DNA of 36,125 nucleotides from Corallococcus terminator (GTDB lineage: Bacteria > Myxococcota > Myxococcia > Myxococcales > Myxococcaceae), in NCBI RefSeq assembly GCF_003611635.1, contig NZ_RAVZ01000060.1, positions 1 through 36,125 of the forward strand, in the 5' to 3' direction. Within the stretch, counting starts at the first letter, position 1, and the number at the start of each line of letters is the position of its first letter. Position numbers and translations under genes: made by a program. The notes under the pieces were generated by a model, which was given only the letters and a program-made list of their open reading frames with translations, was not told the DNA's origin and ran no database searches. Below are positions 31,892 to 36,125 of this stretch, piece by piece.

Positions 31892-33928
31892 TCAGTGCAG
31901 CTTGGAGTACAGGGCGTTGACGAGGGTGCCGTCGTCGCCGCTCAGCTCCCAGAACATCGCGCCGCCCAGGCCCTTGGACAGGATGTAGTCCGACTTGGCG
32001 GTGAGGCTCTGCGCGTCGTCGTAGGCCACCCACACCTTCGTGGTCGGGCTGTACACGTAGGCCTGCTTGCTCTCCGGGTGGAAGAACTTCGTGTAGCCGG
32101 AGCCCGCGCGCTCGTAGTTGGCCTTGAGGTCCTTGTAGTCGAACACGCCGGTGAGGCCCGACTGGCCGTCATCCCAGGTGCCCTTGGTGGGGACGCCGCT
32201 CTGGAACAGGCCGTTGTTCACGTTGGGCACGTTGCCCCAGCCGCGGCCGTAGAACGGAACGCCCAGGACAATCTTGGAGGCGGGCACGCCCAACTGGAGC
32301 ATCTTCGCGATGGAGCCGTCGGTGTAGAAGCCGTCCACCGCGCCCGGGTCGCCCGTCACGCGGTTGAGCGCGGAGTGGAAGTTGACCGTGCTCTCGAAGG
32401 CGCCGTGGTAGTCGTAGGACATCACGTTGATCCAATCGAGGATGTTGGCCAGCTTCAGCGTCTCCTGCTTGTTGGCGAGCAGGTCCGGCGAAGCGCCCGA
32501 CGCGATGGTGAGCAGGTAGGGCTGGCCCGTCTGCGCCGTCACGGCGGCAAGCTGGGTGCGGAACTCCTGCATGAGCAGGGTGTAGTTCACCTTGTCCGCG
32601 GGGCTGCTGATGTTGTCCGGCAGGCCGCCGCCGGTGGGGTACTCCCAGTCCACGTCGATGCCGTCGAACACGCCCACGCCGTTGGCCGGGGTGACGCCGG
32701 GGTACTGGCCCTTCACGTACAGGTCCACGCAGGACTTCACGAACGCGGCGCGCGACGCGGACGACGCGGCCACCTGGGAGAAGTACTTGGACCAGGACCA
32801 GCCGCCAATGGAGATGAGCAGCTTCAACTGGGGGTTCGTCTTCTTCAGCTCCTTGAAGGCGCGGAAGTTGCCGCGCAGCGCGCCCGCGTCCCACTCACCC
32901 GGGAAGCCGAAGCCCTTGTCGATGTCCGCGAACGCGTCCCCGAGCACGCACTTGCCGTCCGGCGTGATGTTGGAGAAGGCGTAGTTGATGTGCGTGAGCT
33001 TCGCCGCCGGGACGTTGGACACCTGGTAGTTGCGGCCGTAGATGCCCCACGCGGTGAAGTAGCCGACGATGCGCTTGTTGCCCACGGGCGGCTGGCCGGA
33101 GATGGCCACGGTGACGGTGAGCGTTTTCGTGCCCACGTTGCCGGCGGCGTCGTACGCCTTCACGGTGTACGTGTACGTGCCGTTCTGCGCGGAGGAGGAG
33201 AACGCGCGGTTGAACGACGACGCGGTGGCGACAAGCGTGCCGTTCTCCAGGATTTCAATCTTCGTCACGCCCACTTCATCGGTGGCGCTGGCGGAGATGG
33301 TGAGGGAGCCGGCGGTGGTGATGTTGGAGGCGCTGCTGGACGCGGTGACGACAGGGGCCTTCGTGTCACCGACGCCAGGGATGGCCACGGTGACGGTGAG
33401 CGTCTTCGTACCCACGTTGCCGGCGGCGTCGTACGCCTTCACGGTGTACGTGTACGTGCCGTTCTGCGCCGAGGAGGAGAACGTGCGGCTGAACGACGAC
33501 GCAGTGGCGACGAGCGTGCCGTTCTCCAGGATTTCAATCTTCGTTACGCCCACTTCGTCGGTGGCGCTGGCGGAGAGGGTGATTGAGCCCGCGGCGGTGA
33601 TGCTGGAGGCGCTGCTGGACGCGGTGACGACGGGGGCCTTCGTGTCGCCGCCTCCCGTCGCGGGCCCGACGTCGAGCCACAGCGAGGCCACGGCCGAGGG
33701 CGTCCAGTCCGACTGGGACGTGTGCGGCTGACGGCACTCATAGATGCGGCCTTCATAGGAGACGCGCGTGCCTGGCGAGTAGGCGACGCCCACGGCCCAC
33801 GCGGCCTCCAGCGGCGCCTTCATCACGCTGCCCGGGCCTTCGGCCTCGGGCGTGAAGAGTTCCTGGCCACATCCGGTGACGGTCAGCGCGGACGCGACCA
33901 GGCCCATGATCCACTTGCTACGCAGCAT
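31892..33928 (-). CDS. GH18 chitinase lipoprotein with CBM and two Ig-like repeats
   Basis: A 678-residue secreted chitinase. The signal peptide ends in lipobox VTGC (Cys 20), so it is likely surface- or outer-membrane-anchored. A CBM5/12-type chitin-binding module follows (about 43-88, AWAVGVAYSPGTRVSYEG). Two Ig-like repeats of about 93 residues (about 95-280) are nearly identical, with six differing residues in some 91 aligned. The GH18 barrel (about 287-675) has SIGGWSWSKYF and the catalytic DGIDVDWEYP with acid/base E429. ATG 33928 has GAGGAG upstream. It probably degrades fungal or insect chitin into chitobiose or GlcNAc, feeding the downstream-acting NagA and SIS enzymes encoded just upstream on the same strand. 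A strong terminator ends the unit. Confidence 0.95.
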   Translation of the reverse strand: MLRSKWIMGLVASALTVTGCGQELFTPEAEGPGSVMKAPLEAAWAVGVAYSPGTRVSYEGRIYECRQPHTSQSDWTPSAVASLWLDVGPATGGGDTKAPVVTASSSASSITAAGSITLSASATDEVGVTKIEILENGTLVATASSFSRTFSSSAQNGTYTYTVKAYDAAGNVGTKTLTVTVAIPGVGDTKAPVVTASSSASNITTAGSLTISASATDEVGVTKIEILENGTLVATASSFNRAFSSSAQNGTYTYTVKAYDAAGNVGTKTLTVTVAISGQPPVGNKRIVGYFTAWGIYGRNYQVSNVPAAKLTHINYAFSNITPDGKCVLGDAFADIDKGFGFPGEWDAGALRGNFRAFKELKKTNPQLKLLISIGGWSWSKYFSQVAASSASRAAFVKSCVDLYVKGQYPGVTPANGVGVFDGIDVDWEYPTGGGLPDNISSPADKVNYTLLMQEFRTQLAAVTAQTGQPYLLTIASGASPDLLANKQETLKLANILDWINVMSYDYHGAFESTVNFHSALNRVTGDPGAVDGFYTDGSIAKMLQLGVPASKIVLGVPFYGRGWGNVPNVNNGLFQSGVPTKGTWDDGQSGLTGVFDYKDLKANYERAGSGYTKFFHPESKQAYVYSPTTKVWVAYDDAQSLTAKSDYILSKGLGGAMFWELSGDDGTLVNALYSKLH
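33102..33649 (-). repeat. Tandem duplication within the chitinase gene (period 279 bp)
   Basis: The segments 33102-33370 and 33381-33649 are nearly identical at DNA level and exactly 279 bp (93 codons) apart. Each encodes one Ig-like domain. Low divergence, including at silent positions, suggests recent duplication or ongoing gene conversion. Confidence 0.9.
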
Positions 33929-33997
33929 TCGTGTTCTCCTCGCCTGCGGTACATGCGGAAGGAGTCACGCCCCCATTTTTCAGGGTTAATCGCGGAG

Positions 33998-35179
33998 TTA
34001 TTTTTCCGGGCTTCGCGCCTGTCCGCCGACCCAGGTGGTGTGGACGGAAAGGTCTTCCTTCAACAGCACCAGGTCCGCACGGTGGCCTGGGGCGATGCGA
34101 CCTCGGTGGCCGTGCACGCCCAGGAAGGTCGCGGGATGGAGCGACGCCATGCGCAGCGCTTCCTCCAGCGGAACACCGAGCGAGTGGACGCAGTGACGCA
34201 CGGCCTCGGTGAGGTCGATGTCCGCGCCCGCGAGCACGCCGTCCTCGGTCTCCAGGCGTTTGTTGCGGCGCAGGATGGTGCGGCCCTGGAGCATGAAGGA
34301 CGTGACGGAGGTGCCCACGGGAGGCATCGCGTCCGTGACGAGGAAGACCTTGCCGGGAGGTTTGACCTTGAGGACGAGGCGCAGGTTGTCCGCGTGCACG
34401 TGCACGCCGTCCGCGATGACGCCGCACCACGCGTCGTCATGGGTGAGCGCGGCGACGACGGGGCCGGGCTGACGGTTCATCACCGGGGGCATCGCGTTGA
34501 AGAGGTGCGTGAAGCCGCGCACGCCAGCCTTGAGAGCCTGGGTGGTGCGCTCGCTGGTGGCGGCGGTGTGGCCCGCGCTGAGCACCACGCCGGAGGTGGC
34601 GAGCCGGCGCAGGGTGGCGTCGTCCACGCACTCCGGCGCGAGTGTCATCAACACGCGTCCTCCGTGCGCGGCGAAGCGGCGGGGCAGGGCGGTGAGGTAG
34701 TCGAGGTCGCTCGGGTCGGGGGCGCGGATGAAGCCCGGTGCGTGGACACCGGCGCGCTCACGGCTGATGAAGGGGCCTTCCAGGTGGATGCCGAGCACCC
34801 CGCTGTCGGGCCGTGAGTTGGCTTCGAGCGCGGCCTCGCACGCTTCACGCATGCGCGTGGGGTCGTCGGTGATGAAGGTGGGCAGCAGGCCCGTGGTGCC
34901 GGTGCGACGCATGGCGGCGGCGATGGCGAGCGCGGCCTCCGCGGTGGGCGTGTCGTTGAAGAGCACGCCGCCCGCGCCGTTCACCTGCACGTCGACGAAG
35001 CCGGGCGCGAGCAGCGTGTCCCCGGGCAGCGTGTGCACGGTGGCACCGGGAGGGATTTCAGCGGTGGGGACCACTGCGCGCACGGTGTCGCCTTCGAGGA
35101 CGACGGCCTGTCCTTCGAGGAGCAGGTCCCCGGTGAAGACACGCGCGCCGTGGAGGACGACGACCGTGGCGCCAGCCAT
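33998..35179 (-). CDS. nagA: N-acetylglucosamine-6-phosphate deacetylase
   Basis: Converts GlcNAc-6-P to GlcN-6-P and acetate. The 393-residue length fits the family. The metal and catalytic residues are visible: E134 in GIHLEGPFIS, H204 in SAGHT, H225 in FTHLFNAM, H260/H262 in GVHVHADN and catalytic D283 in VTDAM. ATG 35179 overlaps the stop of the SIS gene by 1 bp (TGATG), so it is translationally coupled to it; the open frame upstream of this start is shadow. The chitinase gene follows 69 bp later. Confidence 0.95.
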   Translation of the reverse strand: MAGATVVVLHGARVFTGDLLLEGQAVVLEGDTVRAVVPTAEIPPGATVHTLPGDTLLAPGFVDVQVNGAGGVLFNDTPTAEAALAIAAAMRRTGTTGLLPTFITDDPTRMREACEAALEANSRPDSGVLGIHLEGPFISRERAGVHAPGFIRAPDPSDLDYLTALPRRFAAHGGRVLMTLAPECVDDATLRRLATSGVVLSAGHTAATSERTTQALKAGVRGFTHLFNAMPPVMNRQPGPVVAALTHDDAWCGVIADGVHVHADNLRLVLKVKPPGKVFLVTDAMPPVGTSVTSFMLQGRTILRRNKRLETEDGVLAGADIDLTEAVRHCVHSLGVPLEEALRMASLHPATFLGVHGHRGRIAPGHRADLVLLKEDLSVHTTWVGGQARSPEK

Positions 35180-36125
35180 CACACCGTCTCCGTGACCTTG
35201 CGCAGGTGCGCGGGGGCATCCGGATCCAACCCGCGCGCGGTCGCGAGCTGGTGCACCGCGAAGTAGAAGCTCTGCACCTGACACAGGGGCGCGAGCACCG
35301 AGGGCAGGTCCGGCAGCGTGGGCAGGGGCTGCGCGCCAGGGACGGGCAGGGTGGCGTGGACGTTGGCGCCCAGTTCGACCATGCGTTGCACGACGGAGCG
35401 CATGCCCTGCGCGGCGTTGTCCTCCTGGCCCAGCGCGAGCACGGGGAAGCCCGGGCGCACGAGCCCGAGCGGACCGTGGAGGACCTCCGCGGAGCTGAAG
35501 GCCTCCGCGTGCAGGCGGCAGGTCTCCTTGAGCTTGAGGGCCATTTCGAGCGCCGCGCCCAGGCCGCTGCCGCGCCCGACGACGTAGAGGCTGGAGGCGT
35601 CCTTCAAGGAGGCGAGCGCGGGCCACCAGTCGAGCTTGCTCGCGGCCTCCAGCGCATCGGGGAATCGACGGGCGGCGTCGTGCAGCTCGGCGGAGTCCGA
35701 CCAGTAGGCGACGAGCTGGAGGAAGGCGAGGCCGGAGAGCAGATAGGACTTGGTGGCGGCGACGCTGTGTTCGGGGCCGGCGGACAGGGGGACGCGCACG
35801 TCGCACAGCGCGGACAGGGGCGAGGACTCGTCGTTGATGAAGCCCAGGACGACGGCGCCGCCCGCGCGCGCGGCCTCGGTCATGCGCAGCAGGTCCGGGC
35901 TCTGGCCGGACTGGGAGATGGCGATGAAGAGCGAGTCGCGCAGGTCGAGCGAGCGGGTGTTGTAGACGGACGCGACACTGGGACCCAGGGAGGCGACGGC
36001 GCGGCCCAGCGTGGTTTCGATGAGGTACTTGCCGTAGACGGCCGCATGGTCGGAGCTGCCCCGCGCGCAGGTGACGACGAAGCGGGGCGGGGTCCGGCGG
36101 AGGCGGGCACCCAGGTAAGCCAGGG
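35179..36125 (-). CDS. SIS-family glucosamine-6-phosphate deaminase/isomerase (5' end outside window)
   Basis: A double-SIS sugar-isomerase protein, here 315 residues with a small part of the N-terminus beyond the right edge. The first SIS domain has ARGSSDHAAVYGKYLIE, and LFIAISQSGQSPDLL marks the sugar-phosphate site. The second has VVGRGSGLGAALEMALKLKETC and EAFSSAEVLHGPLG. It resembles the GlmS isomerase half without the glutaminase domain, as in NagB-II/GlmD-type deaminases. With NagA it should convert GlcN-6-P to fructose-6-phosphate and ammonia. An AgaS-like amino-sugar specificity is the alternative, but the nagA and chitinase context favours GlcN-6-P. Confidence 0.9.
   Translation of the reverse strand, partial: LAYLGARLRRTPPRFVVTCARGSSDHAAVYGKYLIETTLGRAVASLGPSVASVYNTRSLDLRDSLFIAISQSGQSPDLLRMTEAARAGGAVVLGFINDESSPLSALCDVRVPLSAGPEHSVAATKSYLLSGLAFLQLVAYWSDSAELHDAARRFPDALEAASKLDWWPALASLKDASSLYVVGRGSGLGAALEMALKLKETCRLHAEAFSSAEVLHGPLGLVRPGFPVLALGQEDNAAQGMRSVVQRMVELGANVHATLPVPGAQPLPTLPDLPSVLAPLCQVQSFYFAVHQLATARGLDPDAPAHLRKVTETV

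Overview
The window reads as chromosomal DNA from a very GC-rich, predatory-type delta-proteobacterium, most likely a myxobacterium of the Myxococcus/Corallococcus kind. This is an inference from gene content: a eukaryotic-type Ser/Thr kinase, a sigma-54 two-component pair, many lipoproteins, a chitinase with GlcNAc catabolism genes, fused trehalose synthesis, and large DUF3857/transglutaminase and TPR envelope proteins. GC-rich third positions make almost every gene cast long shadow ORFs in other frames, and these were discarded. I saw no rRNA, tRNA, CRISPR array, insertion sequence, phage gene or plasmid function.

Layout, left to right. 1-2510: a Ser/Thr kinase (runs off the left edge) and a GAF-domain protein, both on the minus strand. 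2676-3530: two small secreted Thr/Lys/Glu-rich paralogues, each followed by a similar hairpin terminator, so gene plus terminator appears duplicated. 3531-3868: divergent promoter region with two palindromes. 3869-7189: coiled-coil lipoprotein, then a histidine kinase and an NtrC-type regulator that overlap by 4 bp. 7197-7275: a long imperfect hairpin. 7349-9238: L,D-transpeptidase lipoprotein. 9249-11120 (minus): YjbQ-family protein, carboxylesterase and cyclophilin lipoprotein.

11196-18309 (plus) is the most striking block. It is a tightly packed, apparently seven-gene operon: AdoMet decarboxylase; a double zinc-ribbon DUF4178 membrane protein; an unannotated 53-residue membrane microprotein; a half-size DUF350 membrane protein; a membrane-embedded spermidine-synthase-like protein; a Tat/lipoprotein-type FAD amine-oxidase-like protein; and a threonine-aldolase-like PLP enzyme with an export-like N-terminus. 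Together these suggest an envelope-localised polyamine (aminopropyl) system, with dcAdoMet made in the cytosol, used at the membrane, and the product possibly oxidised outside.

18403-21138: a cupin protein, a rhodanese, an HxlR regulator with a single N-terminal Cys, and a divergent NAD(P)-dependent reductase, with several operator-like repeats between them. 21306-24632: a His-motif polytopic membrane protein followed 12 bp later by a fused OtsA-OtsB trehalose synthase/phosphatase. 24723-25298: a small secreted Cys-containing protein. 25562-31614 (minus): a two-gene envelope operon, a 1221-residue jelly-roll/TPR/DUF3857/transglutaminase protein and then a secreted protein with a beta-barrel-like C-terminus. 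31892-36125 (minus): a chitin/GlcNAc module reading SIS-type GlcN-6-P deaminase (runs off the right edge), NagA and a GH18 chitinase lipoprotein with near-identical Ig-like repeats.
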